Below, one piece after another: positions 22,183-34,376 of a DNA stretch of 64,000 bases. The first letter of the stretch is position 1. Each line of letters begins with the position of its first letter. Below the pieces are notes generated by a model. The model had not been told where the DNA came from. It ran no database searches and saw only the letters and a program-made list of their open reading frames with translations. The DNA comes from Saposhnikovia divaricata (taxonomy: Eukaryota > Streptophyta > Magnoliopsida > Apiales > Apiaceae): the NCBI GenBank assembly GCA_036435485.1, contig CM071598.1, forward strand, positions 178,942,148 to 179,006,147, read 5' to 3'. A program made the position numbers and the translations under genes.

Positions 22183-24249
22183 ATGGCAAGTGAAGGTGGT
22201 CAGAGCACCGTAGTCCCTTCTAAGTCCCTCCTTCAAGCAATAAACAGGAGGACCAAGGACAAGAACAGGAAAGGTAAGGTGTTTCCTCCTCGTTATCAAT
22301 TAACTTTACCCCAACTCTTAGAATAGCCCGGGGATGTGTTTCCAAACAATGCTGAATTTGACTCTTTCATATTTCCTAGCACTTTAGGCGTAGGAGATAT
22401 TAACGACCTACTCAAATATGAATTTCCTTCTGGTTTAAGACTCAGAATCCTTTCACCGAGAGATAGGACTTGTAATTGGCACCCTGAAAATTTATATGTG
22501 TACAAAGGGGCTATCACAGCTGGCCTTAGGTTTCCGGTTCACCCATGGCTTGTTAGGCTACTAGCTGAAGTTAAAATCAACCCGTGCCAACTATATCCTA
22601 ACTCCTGGAAATTTATATTCATCTTTATGGTTGAATGCATCGTGGGAGGCGCCCGCCTTAGTATTCCTTTATTTAGACATTTGTTTGCTTTCAAAAATAG
22701 CCCTATTACTAGGAAAGGATGGGTAAGCATCCAACATCGTACAAAGTCCCGAATGATTATCAACGCTGCCTCCGTGCCTGACTCATGCCACAATTGGAGG
22801 CACGAATTTTTTATCCTTAGGTGGAAAGGAGGAGATTGGGGTGAATTTTTCAGGACTAAATTCAACCACGTGAACGATGAGGGTGTTAGTGAGCTGCAGC
22901 TCACAACTGAAGAAGTAGCCAATCGGGATTGGCTTATTTCAACCTTTCAAAATGCCCACTACCGCGAAGTTGTGACTGAGCATAACTTGATAGAGACCGG
23001 GCTTAGTAGTATCCATCCCGAGGGTAATTCTTACTTTAACTCTTTTATTCTCATCATATTTTTTTTCTTATTTCAACATTGTTTTCTTTGTCTTTTCTTG
23101 TAGTTGCTGAGGAGATTGACAGTCTGCCGGGTCATGCTCCCCAGATTACTAAGAGGATGATCAAAAAGGCTGAGAAAGAAGCCAATCTTGACGATATTCC
23201 AGTTCCTGAATTCCTCCTACACTACTCAAAGGCCGGGAAAAGGATTAAGAGTTCGGATGGGAGCATGAAGACTGCATTCATGCCTGAGTGGGGGATATGC
23301 GAGCCAAACGCTATTCGAGATAGCCATCTCCTTGCTCAGGAATGGTCTCGGAATGTTATAGCCCCGGTTGACAAGGTTCACTTCGCAACAGCAACGGACC
23401 TTGACGAGAATGAAAGCTTGGGGGCATTTCATGCCTATAACGTAAGCTTATCTCCCCTTATCATTTATTACTCTTACTAAATATTGACCATCATGGTTTA
23501 ACATAACTTTTTCTTATGGTGTTTTATTCTTGTAGTTGAATGCTCATTTCCAGAATGCTATCCAGCTGGGGAGATCATATAAGGATAAGGAAAGAACCGC
23601 CCTCAAGGCTGTGGAAAAGCATCAGAAAGAGTCTCAAGAATGGGAGGCTAAATACTTCACCTCCGAAGACCAACTCTCCTCCCTCAGGGGTAAGTACGCA
23701 GCCTTGGAGAACAGGACCCAGAACAACGAGGATTCCATCATCCAAAACTACTTGGGCTTGGATACATTCCTTGCCTTCATTGATGAACATGACAGGGAGG
23801 TCCAACCGGACAGCATGTCCATAGGTTGGGAAAAAGATGTGAATAAGATTAGCCAAGACCACAAAGGGGTTGTTTTTCCTTCCTTCTATCCAAGTCCTTG
23901 GAAGGTGACTGATGCTGATGACCTTGTTGAAGGTGCTGGAACTTCCTCCCAGGCAAATAGGCGTGCTTCAGGCTCCGGGGCTAAGGACACTCCCCAACAT
24001 TCAGGATCCAGTTCTGGGAGGCACCCTTCGAGATCCCGGGGAAAGGACCGAAGTGACAGTTCCGGACTCCAATTAGCCGGCCAAATTCGTGAGCCCAAAT
24101 CGGTGAGTGTTACCAGTTCCTCGACTTCGACTTCCAAGAGTAGTGAAGGAGGTGAGACGGGGTCCTCCAGCGGAGAAGAAGCCCCTGTTCAGGTTGCTCC
24201 TCAGAAATCGAAGAAACGATTGGTGAAGACTTCTTCTATCAAGAAGTGA
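22183..24249 (+). pseudogene. Tat antisense ORF (aORF), three exons, one in-frame stop
   Basis: Exon 1 22183-23023, exon 2 23104-23441 and exon 3 23536-24249, all with GT-AG introns (80 and 94 bases) and matching phases, encode about 630 residues. The N-terminal part has HPENLYVYKGAITAGLRFP, HPWLVRLLAEVKINPCQLYP and NSWKFIFIFMVECIVGG, the pattern of the plant 'putative gypsy-type transposon' domain (Pfam PF04195, from memory). The middle is a charged, probably coiled-coil stretch (KERTALKAVEKHQKESQEWE), and the end is a Ser/Gly-rich low-complexity tail with Lys/Arg clusters (KSKKRLVKTSSIKK). Codon 48 is TAG (22324-22326). It lies antisense to pol between integrase and 3' LTR, as known for Tat-lineage aORFs. 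The function of the family is unknown. The stop could be a single recent mutation, since the rest of the frame is open. Confidence 0.75.
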
Positions 24250-24530
24250 TTATCTTTTAAGCCTTGCATGGCTTATGTTTGCCTCGTGTGGCTCTTATGC
24301 AGTTCTCATTTTATCCTGACTTTATTCATGGTCCTTCATGGACTTATATTTTATTCGATGTTTGTCCCCTAGGGATATATTATCTACATGCTTGTTTCCT
24401 TTAATTCATACGTTCCTTTTTTACGGTACTTGGTCATCCTAGACTTACACACATCAGGTGTTTGGTACATTATTAAAATCACAGAAATGTAGAATAGAAA
24501 ACAAACTTGTATTAATAACGTGAAATGGGC
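24250..24530 (+). other. 3' region of the antisense ORF
   Basis: T-rich sequence after the TGA at 24247-24249, without coding potential, running up to the Tekay target duplication. It probably contains the 3'UTR of the antisense transcript. The Tekay insertion separates it from the integrase end by 13.5 kb. Confidence 0.45.
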
Positions 24531-24535
24531 TCTGC

Positions 24536-27500
24536 TGTGACGCCCCCAAATCTGAGGTCAAAGATCCAGGTCGTCACATCATCATCCAACCATATCATAC
24601 CTGTATTAACTTTACAACTCAACAATACATCAATCCAGACCTCAATCTTACACACAAACAAGTTAGAGCCTCAGAAACGATAATCAAAAGTGCCACTAAA
24701 TATTACAATTCATTTGCACAATCAGAGTCTTACGCAATTCAACTATACAACTACTCTTGAAGACAAGTCTTACTATTACAGTTGAAAACCTATCAGACTA
24801 CTCTGTAGTATTTATCAAAAACTAAATCATCTCCGGGGTAAATCTTCTACTCCTCTCCTGCTGGTGCGGAGTTAATCGCCCAAATTCTTCTCTTTCTGAA
24901 AAGTTTTTATAAAGCAAGAATGAGCTACATAATGCTCAGCAAGTTCACCATTTTGTAAAATAATAATGTGGTTTATTTTGAAAACATTCCCAACTATATG
25001 GGTATATATCTCAGATTTCAAAACATAATTGGACAATGTATATGCCCGAGTTTGAATAAAACATCTATACTCACTAAGGAGCTTTAGAATAACATATGAA
25101 CCCTTTATAAGGTTCCCATTTCAATATATCTCAAGTTTGAAAATATATACATATGAGTATATCATTTTCGGCAAAACACTCTACGATTAACATACTGTAC
25201 AGGGAATACATCATTGCAAACCTCTTTCCTTCCATTAACTTAGAAGGTTTCTCATACAAAAACATTTCGTTCTTTGAAACAATTGCAAGAGTGCACTAAC
25301 ACGTGCCAGTCTTTATAGAAAATCTTGCAGTTCTAGATACTGCACGATGTCAATACTTTCTCATCAAAAACCACACTATCGGCAACTTGGCACTTAGGCC
25401 CAAGAAGCAGTGTTTGAGTATTTTTCCAAAGTGGAGGATGGGACTGGAAGAAAACATAAAAACCTGACAAGGATTGACGATGATCAGTCGCCACATCCAA
25501 GTCCAATAATCCGCGGGTCTTCTCTACCGGTAGAAGGATAGAAACTACATCCGTAACTATCCCCGGGTGAAAACTACATCCGTAATCACCCTCGATGAAA
25601 ACTACATCCGTAATCATCCTTCGGCAACACCTGGGCCGGAATAATAATTGACGGACTGCCTGGCTCACGGCCGCTTACACATCCCGGGAATCGTTCGTCA
25701 ACGGTTCCCACACCTGCCAGAGTCCCTTTTTCTTTTTCTTTTGAAAACTTGATTTTGATTGAAAACAGAGTAATTGAGGTCCGACATCAGTCGACCGATG
25801 ATTCTTGAAATCATACAAGAAGCAGAACCTGACCGGGGGTTTTCGAAAATGTTTTGAGTTCGAGTTTGAAAGTATTAAATGTATCTTGGATTAACTTTAT
25901 CTTTAAAATAATGAACAATAATTAGTAAATAATATTTTAAGATTTAATATTAATAATTAATAAAAGAATTATTCGATAAAATAAACTTTTAATCCAAGAT
26001 AGGGTTTCGAGTATTTACGAAGATATGAAAATAATTACTTGAGTATACGATACTCCCCGAATGACCCTTCGGGTTTTCGCAATCTAGTTACGATATAATG
26101 ATATACCGCTCCCCGGTAAATAGTATATACGGACCGCTACGACCTCTATTGCTAGAGTCGTTGTCCGAAGAAAACATTTCAATCTAAGTTCAAGGGGTAC
26201 AAACATATATGTACATATACAATCTCAATTGTATCAATACTTCGATAAACATAGCATTTGATATAGTTGAAAACTACAAACACAACAGTGAAAGTCCTTG
26301 TATATATATAAGTTTTGGAAAAGTAAACTTGCCTTGGTTTGGTTGGGGTGGTCGAGCGTGCGGATTCGAACGATCTATACATAAGCAATAACCGCTCGTT
26401 AGTACCTTAACAATATCTCTTTAATTACGGGGTTTTAGGGGGTACGAAATTAAGTTAACGACTTCATCTTATGACTCTCTAGCCCCACTATAGGTTCATG
26501 TCATCACTCGATTACGCTCGTCATTTAATCGACTTAATTTAGTTACCACTTTCGAATCATAACCACTAACCCTAGAATTTTGCTCCACTAATCGACTTTT
26601 TCCCTTGCGCGAATTTTACTCTAGCATTTTTATAAAATCCCAAAATTCATATTTTAATCCAATTCTTTTTGGGTGGTCTTCACCACTGCATTCCCTACAT
26701 TCTCAAATTTTTCCATGATCCCACATATATTTTTAGGGGTTTAAACAAGGTTCACAAGGGGGTCACTTAGTGCAGTCCGGAATCCTGAAACACAATTCAC
26801 TCCTCCGGCCATAACTTAAAATCTATACATCACCTAGCCATGAACCTTACATTTCCAGAAACTACATTCAATTATCTTTCCAACAATATATGGTAGGACA
26901 TCAGGGAACAACGTTTGGGGGTTCAAAATCGTGTTACAATACAGGTCAATGCTCCTAGACAAAACTCAGCAAGCACAAACTACTTAGAGCAACCCTTTTT
27001 CACACTTCCACAACACAACCAACACTTAATACACTTAATTCATGATTCATAACACTCATGGAGATATATATATTATCCATAATCATAAAAGTCACAATCT
27101 CAACATCAAACTCAAGATCCATGTCATCCAATACATATACAACCAAGATTAGCTCATATATACATGGATCTACTACCAAACATTATAAATACTACATAAC
27201 CAAGAGGGTTTGTGATTTTTATACCTTCTTGAACCTCTAAGACCTTGGGTAAGCTTTACAAGCCTCAAGAACACCTTGGATGGTCTTTACAAGTCTTATA
27301 CTTCAAGATCTAAAACAAGATTTAAGTTAGTCACTATACATCTCCAACTTTCACCATTTTTCTCACCAAGCTACACCTTGAAATAAATTATGAAACTTAG
27401 TACATACCTTGACAACACTTAGGAGAGGCTTGGGTTTTAATCTTGAGATTTTTGAAGTATTGGAAGAGGAGAAAATAATTTTTCTTCTTCCTTTTCTCTT

Positions 27501-28190
27501 GCTTGGCCGAGAGCAGTTTGCTCCAAGTGGGGGGGAGTTTTCTTGGTTTGTGTTGGGTGTTTGAATGATGATATGTATTATTGTGATATGTATTGATATG
27601 TGTATGTATTGTGTCACATGTTGACACCCTAGGGTTAGTAGACTAGGCATACACCATGCCTCTTTGTCTCCTAGAATAATGCACCAACTAGTCACTTATT
27701 CATGGTTACTTTATGCTTTACGCTTTTTGCTTTCTAGTTCATTTCCTAACTAGCTTGTTACATGACACTTGCATGCAATATCCTTCTTTGTATTATTATT
27801 TCTCCACCAATGGTTGTCACTTAATCCTTATTTCCTATCGTATCATAATTAATTCCTCGTAATAATATTTTGTCGCGTAGAGATTTCCCCTATAATTCCT
27901 TAAGTACTTAATTGTGTAAATTCCTCGAATGTCCATAATTCCTCGTCATAATTCTTAATAAATCCTTTAATACTTTAACCATTCTCAAATCCCAAGTTTT
28001 ATAAATCTTACTAACAATAAGACTCCTGCCTTCACAATCTTCCTTTTTATCTAGCATAATAAATGCAACAACGCAGTTTCTCAGACAATCAATTCTATTA
28101 ATCAACAGGGATGATTAGAAAGGTTCCATAATGACAACGTCACAAGATATTAAATAAAAGGAAATATTACCAAAAATTAGGGTTCTTACA
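24536..28190 (-). repeat. 3' LTR of the Tekay element (3655 bp)
   Basis: It starts TGTGACGCCCCC and ends GGGTTCTTACA. It is repeated at 34377-38029 with few changes. Open frames shared by both copies (for example 26209-26391, 27363-27695, 27908-28105) are LTR sequence without protein similarity. A candidate minus-strand promoter cannot be singled out with confidence. Confidence 0.95.
25541..25620 (+). repeat. Three-copy tandem repeat in the Tekay LTR
   Basis: GAAAACTACATCCGTAA(TC) occurs three times, at 25541, 25569 and 25597, with a period near 28 bases. The same array is at 35381-35460 in the other LTR. Confidence 0.9.
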
Positions 28191-28204
28191 GCCTCCCCTC
28201 CTTA
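28191..28204 (-). other. Polypurine tract of the Tekay element
   Basis: The minus strand reads AAGGAGGGGAGGC immediately before the LTR start TGTAAGAACCC. Confidence 0.88.
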
Positions 28205-28223
28205 AAAGGATTCCGTCCCGGAA

Positions 28224-29148
28224 TCAGGTTGTAAACAGTTGGGGGTGCTTTACACGCATCGCGCTCTCTAGTTCCCATGTTGATTCTTCGACATTCTGAT
28301 TCCTCCACAAAACTCTCACTAATTTGACAATCTTGTTCCTCAGCACCTGTTCTTTTCTATCCATGATTTCTACAGGTTGCTCTACATATGTTAAGTCTGG
28401 TTGCAGATCCACTTGATCATGTTCTATCACATGTCGGAAGTCGGTATGGTAGGGTCGTAGCATGGACACATGGAACACATTATGTACTTGCTGCAAGCTC
28501 GGGGGTAAAGCCAATTTATAGGCTAACTTCCCAACTCGTTTCAAGATCTCAAAAGGTCCAATAAATCTCGGGCTTAGTTTTCCTTTCTTACCAAATCTCA
28601 TCAATCCCTTCCACGGTGATACTTTTAACATCACAAACTCCACTACCTCATATTTTTTGTCCTTGCGGGTCTGGTCTGCATACTTCTTCTGTCTGTCTTG
28701 GGCCGCTACCAGCCGTCCTCTTATGAGTTCGATAGTTTCTCAAGTCTGTTGGACCAGTTCAGGTCCTAAAATCTTCCGCTCTCCAATCTCTTCCCAACAC
28801 AAGGGAGACCGACATCATCGTCCGTATAAAGCTTCATATGGGGCATGCCTATACTCGCATGGTAACTGTTGTTGTAGGAAAATTCGATCAACGCAAGTGG
28901 TCATCCCAACTTCCCTTAAAATCAATGGCACATACCCTCAACATGTCCTCGATGGTCTGGATGGTTCTCTTACTCTGTCCGTCTGTTTGGGGATGGTATG
29001 CAGTACTCATGTTTAACTTGGTCCCTACACAATCCTGAAAACTTCTCCAGAACCTGGAGTTGAATCTTGGGTCTCTATCTGATACAATGCTCACAGGAAC
29101 CCCATGCCTTACCACGATCTCCTCAGATATCTCATAAAATTTAACCAT
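28224..29148 (-). pseudogene. Tekay integrase C-terminal half with chromodomain, broken
   Basis: The piece at 29148-28888 shows the second catalytic Asp (VSDRDPRFNSRFW) and TAYHPQTDGQSKRTIQT, where the catalytic Glu of GQSERT is replaced by Lys. A frame change follows near 28830 (...NNSYHASIGMPH). The piece at 28643-28224 has LSPRFIGPFEIL, LPPSLQQVHNVFHVSMLRPY and a C-terminal chromodomain (KEQVLRNKIVKLVRVLW, NVEESTWELESAM), the targeting module of chromoviruses. The first catalytic Asp and the zinc-binding domain are missing. It cannot perform integration. The chromodomain end sits only about 20 bases from the polypurine tract, as usual for Tekay. Confidence 0.9.
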
Positions 29149-29309
29149 TCGAAATAATGGGTTTCGAAAAAAAAACTAATGACTTTTACATTCACTCGTC
29201 TGTACCGTAAAGACGTAATATCAATTAGAAATCTTCATTTAATAATTCATACATATCGTGATTGCAAAAATTTCTCATCCACCCATAAAATTACTATTCG
29301 TCCAGGTTT

Positions 29310-30180
29310 CGAATATTCCCGAAAGTTAGGGTTAATGCAGTCTCCTCTCCTTAAAAGGATTCTATCTTAAGAACCTAAGGATAATAGTTGTGGATACAAT
29401 TCCAACCTTACATTTTCCAACTCTCGGGTTGACACTTCAACCCTATTGTTCTCTCCCTTCGTCTCACCAACGCCTTAATGTTGTTTCTCAACGCAAACTC
29501 TCCTCGACCTGTATTCCTTATCGGTTGTTCTATGATTAAAAATTTCTATCCCGCTACTTACACGTTCCCCTTCTACCTTGTTTATAGTATCCGTGTTGAG
29601 TCCTTGTATCGTTGGCCCGTGAATGCTTTGTGGTCGTGTTTTGTAATCTGAGACAACGTCAATACGCACGGTATTCCTCCTATTCCTTCGCTTGATTAGC
29701 AGGCATGTGTTGCCTCCCGTCAGCCGTTACCACTTACTATGGATACTGTATAGTCTTCGGTATATGTCGAACCAGTTCAGCTACTATGTCCCTCGTTACT
29801 TGACTTCGACGTAACGCAAGAGAAGCGAACTTCTTCTTTCACAGCACGCTCTACAGGAGACGTCCTTACGTTCGCATGGCGATGATCGTGATAACAACAT
29901 TCATTTCACGGATAAGTTTTTATTCTCGACTGCCCCGTGAAGCCTTAGGCACGACACTAAATATAATTTCGACCGTCTGGACAATTCTTCTTCCCTGTCC
30001 GTCAACCACAGATCAAATTAGTACATACGCTCAATTTCTTTGTTAAATATACCCGAAAGCACCTTCAATATTCTAAGTTTAACCTTAAGTCTTTATCTGA
30101 CGTGATCACTGCAGAAGTTTCATATTGCACCACCATCTCTCTCGTATAATATTCGATAATCTTCTCAATGGAAAGTCTCT
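29310..30180 (-). pseudogene. Second, strongly diverged Tekay LTR-end and integrase region
   Basis: The plus strand at about 29325-29368 (TTAGGGTTAATGCAG, then CTCCTCTCCTTAAAAGGATTC) aligns with the LTR end and polypurine region at 28178-28212. Later blocks align in the same order with the chromodomain/integrase region: CAGCCG...GAACCAGTTCAG at 29719-29780 with 28709-28760, and TCTTTATCTGACGTGATCACTGCAG...CACCACCATCTC at 30089-30140 with 29075-29122. The divergence is high, with stops and indels everywhere. It looks like the 3' end of a much older related element lying inside the young one. Confidence 0.65.
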
Positions 30181-33100
30181 CGTAGGTAAATCACTTGGTC
30201 CAGCAATTATAAATCAACTAGGGCCATCTCTTGGCTCGGTTTTCGGCGACCTACTCATGAAATTCATTATAATTCTGTCCACGTTCAAGATTTTCTACGG
30301 GCGGAATTGATCCACTAGATCTCTATCATTTTGTTTTTGACATGTTGCGTTCATACTTAATAGTTTGCCAATACCATTCTTCATATCCATTTGCCAAACA
30401 TTCTCTTAATTCTCTGTACATCTTTGTCCTTCCCCATAATTTAGTCATTTTCTTCTAACATTATTCTTTATTGTATATACTCTATTTTCTTGGTCAATAC
30501 TGACTGAATTCCAATTTCGAATAACCCCTTCTATAGGTATCGGCCGCCACACTGGCCTTTCCTGGGAAATAACAAATTTCTCCATTATACTCCCTGCTCC
30601 CTTTCGTCACCTTCTCTTTCTTATGTTTAGTCCTAATATGAAGATATACTTATGGCACTTATGGAAAACTTTCACACTTTTCTCATAAAGTTAACTTCTC
30701 AGTTTTATGCGTGAATGCCATCATGACTAATCCCAGACTCACGGTTAGTATATCCTATCCCGTAACCTTTATGTTGTTTAGAAGTATAGGCTATCATCCC
30801 CTTTCTACTGCATCGGCATACCTCTTAAACTCTTGAAAGACGCATCATCGTGACTCTCAAAGTCCTCTTCTCATTATAAAGTATAGCTAACAACGAGGTT
30901 GTTACTAATCTCTCATATCATTCTTAAAACTTTATTCATTAATCCATAAAGGCTTCTGACTCATTAGTCCATTAAAACGATACTACCACAATTTTATAAC
31001 GTTTATATTAATGTGAAATGCCAACTTTGGCACAGTACAGAGGTCGATCTTGAGTTGGTAAAACCTTCTCTTCAACCTTATCTTTGAAAAACAACTACTC
31101 ATTTTAACTAGTCAATAATTCCTCCATTTCCGATAAGGGTATCAGTTCTCGAGGGTATATGTAAGATGTCATATGCTCGTCCTCCTTCAAAACTGGCGCC
31201 AAACAGCCTGAGGTCTGCATGCTACTGCGATTCCCAATAAACTTGATTAGGTGGTAATCTCGAAGGATCATTGTCATATATCCATGCATCCATTTGCTAT
31301 TAGGGGCCTGTTAAACTGTATGTCTCTCTATGTGCATCAATCCCTTTTAGCTAAATAAAGCTTCACATTCTTGCCACGATATTTCTTCCTTTCTTGTCCA
31401 TCTCACTTCCAGGTAGTTTCTTCTAAGGATATGTTTTACATCGCAATCGATTTGCATTTCTTGGATCAGGAAAAGGCTTGGTAACTCCAGAATTCATTAA
31501 TATAACATCCTGACAACGGTTGGTAGGAGCGTGCTCCCAACCACCTCATCATTTCTTATAACTTTCCCCACACCAATATTAAAGGTCTTGTGGTATGCCC
31601 TGACATGTTATCTCTACTTCAATAATTACTCGGCATGACGCTCTGGCTGCACAATTATTTTGATCTCATATTTGTGTAACGGTTCACAATTGTACCTCCC
31701 ATTCACCTTAGAGTAATCACTTTGAAAGGAACGGTTTCCAAAATAACAAGGTCCAATAGATAATCTCAATAAGAATTCCACATTGGATGTTCCAAGAATG
31801 TTGATGGTTCCAAATACTAGGAGTCTTGATTTTTGGAGATGTAAGGATGGACAGAAAGAATACAACAAGGTTTATTCCTTCCTGTCCTGATAATTCTGTA
31901 ATATGACACCATAGAGAATGTTGCACAAGGGCAATGATTGTTGGGTACAAAAGTCATAAAGACGGTCTTTATACAATTCTTACATCGGGTGGATACTTTT
32001 CCTCCAGAATAATAAGAGGAAATCTAAAGTCGCATTGATGAAGGTCAGCCAATAGAAAGCAATTCTACTCCATGACAATTAAAGAATGAAGTAGTTTATC
32101 ATTCAAGTAATCAGTGGTTTCAAATGAGTTCTCATTGTGTGAATGAAAGAATAAAATATTCAAGTGATATAAAGTCTGGTACGAAGATGGGTAGAATTCA
32201 ATTTGAATGGGCGACCTCACTAGGTCTCAATCAAATTATTCGTCAAAACTTTCATCATCATACTTTACCACATGCAAAATGCATTGCGGAATCGCTGAAT
32301 GAATTAAATTGGGAGTTGGACCAGTGAAACAATAACTAATCCTTTCAAGAAACACTAGCAACTAGCTAGACAAAATTTGCTAGTTCACCTGTTTGAGACA
32401 TCACCACTAGCTAGGACAATTAGCTAGGTGTTCTTCACAACATTACAATTTTGACTAGTTAGAACAATCAACTAGTCATTCATATTGACATATCGACTAG
32501 CCAGTTTCAATTGGATAGAACGGAATTTCAACATCGTAGCCACTGAAGAAACTTTAGGCTTCTCGGACAACGAATGAAAATAAGAAGTTATTAAGTTTGA
32601 AAAAGAAAACTATAAAATCTGAAGAGAATGTTCTAGGTATCGGAACAATCGATAACCTCTCACCAAATATTACTTACCAGCGAAACGGTCCACCCAAGGG
32701 TGCCTCCGTACACATGCTTTACCAGATCCGACAATAGAATTAAATTCGGAATACAAATCTCAAAATGATATCCTTACTATGATTCCAATGTACGATGTAC
32801 AATCTCATCTTGAATAGAAGAAAAGAATTCATAAGGGATGTCTGGACATTAGATCATCCATGTCCTCAGTAATTTGTTGAATATTTATGAGCTCAACTGA
32901 AGAATGCAAGTATGAAAGAAGCAATCAAATATCGATATTCGTTAAGTAGTATTCGTCGATTAATTAAGGAAATATTTGTGGAACATTCCTTGGATAATTG
33001 AAAGAGGGTGTAAATAGTCCTGAGCAGAAATGATTATAAACTTCAAATAGAATGCTCGGGCTCAATTAAGATACTTTGGATGAGTCCCGGTTTAGAGAAA

Positions 33101-34360
33101 GTATATCACTGGTTGTTATTCCACAAGTTTGAAGTAGAAAGCTAGGAGGGTTACCTGATATAAGCTAATCGAGGTAACATGGTTAGTGAACAGTTTAAAA
33201 TGAAGTAGTGCACCAGCCAGTAGTTATCAAAATAATCATTCATGCATCTCATTATCACCACTAAGAAGGTAACTCCATCTCTTCATCTTCGTAATACAAG
33301 ACACCAACTAGTGCATCTCTCAATCATCATCTTAAAGTCATTTATCGAGTTAGGGTTTCACAAATATATCTGTCATTTCCGTGCTTTATCTTGAAGACCA
33401 AACTTCACATCATTTCGGGGACACCTGCAAAGTCCATAGGGTCCTACTTCATGCCTTCCGACATGAATCAGAAGTGGCCAGTTCCCCCTTGGAACAGATC
33501 AAAGAGATCTCTCAGGGATCTCAGTGCAGTCCATAGGTTCAGTGGCAGGTGTGTGTATGTGAACATATACCAAAAATATTGAGGTCTACAATACATATAT
33601 ACGTAGTCCCTGCTAACATCTCTATCAAAGGATCCCACTCTAGACCCGCTGTTCTTTTCTTTTGGTAGACTCTGAGATCACTGTATCGCTCGTTGCAACC
33701 ATGTTCAACTTCCCTTGAGTCCCTTTGTTAATCCCACTTGTTTGTTCTCTAAGTTGAACTACCATGCTCTAGCGTCCGAATCATGCGTGGAGTTATCTAG
33801 CACACTCGTCTTGTGATAATATTCTCGTATAACACATGTAAAATTCGCCATCAAGGGTAATGAAGTCCACAACGACATAGTGACCAACTTTCAGGTAAAC
33901 CCGTTACTTATCGAAAATCGGATCTTATAGCCAAAGTAAAAGACTTTCATTAATCCAAGTACTAAGTACCCTTAATTATGTAGGGAATGCAAACTTCTTG
34001 ATTCTTAAAATGCTGCCTCCTAAACTATGGAGGAATATGGCCACAAAATTTATGCCAGCCTAGTCATCCGATCATATTGGCAATATCGCCTCTACCACAG
34101 CTGCTCTCGAGATTTCGCTCTGCTTCCTATATCATAACCTATGATAGGTCATGTACGACTCTCAAACCTCTATTCATCATTCTGAAGGTCTCTAAGGATT
34201 CTATTGACCCTAGTATAATACCTTCAGTAACACTCCAATCCATTCTACTCACCAGTACCTCTTCCGGTAGTCCAATCATAAGTTTACTACGATCTCTTAT
34301 GTCATTCTCGTACTTAGACTTAACTCTCAACACTCTCGTTTCTGAGTACTGTAACTTATC
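30181..34360 (-). other. Degenerate interior of the Tekay element, no recognisable gene
   Basis: About 4.2 kb in which I find no gag, protease, RT or RNase H motif on either strand. Only short open frames occur (longest about 96 codons). By position it would correspond to the rest of pol and gag of an older relative, but that is inference. It contains three short hairpins at 32360-32477. Confidence 0.55.
32360..32477. repeat. Three consecutive CTAG-rich hairpins
   Basis: Hairpin 1: AACTAGC (32360-32366) with GCTAGTT (32379-32385). Hairpin 2: CTAGCTA (32407-32413) with TAGCTAG (32421-32427). Hairpin 3: GACTAGTT (32453-32460) with AACTAGTC (32470-32477), a perfect 8-bp stem with a 9-base loop. 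The loops are similar (GACAA, GGACAAT, AGAACAATC). Confidence 0.75.
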
Positions 34361-34372
34361 GCTCTGATACCA
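34361..34372 (-). other. Initiator-Met tRNA primer binding site (Tekay)
   Basis: The minus strand reads TGGTATCAGAGC, four bases inside the 5' LTR, the standard initiator-methionine tRNA primer site of plant LTR elements. Confidence 0.95.
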
Positions 34373-34376
34373 TTTC

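Noticed and set aside
22277..22326. A short intron removing the in-frame TAG of the antisense ORF
   Set aside because: A GTAAGG donor and an AATAG end exist, but the intron would be only about 50 bases and its removal would put exon 1 out of frame.
25541..25620. CRISPR-like regular repeat
   Set aside because: Three short tandem copies in a plant LTR, duplicated with the LTR. Spacers are near-identical.
26179..28105. Several 60-110-codon frames repeated at 36049-37944
   Set aside because: They recur because both lie in the two LTR copies of one element. No protein features.
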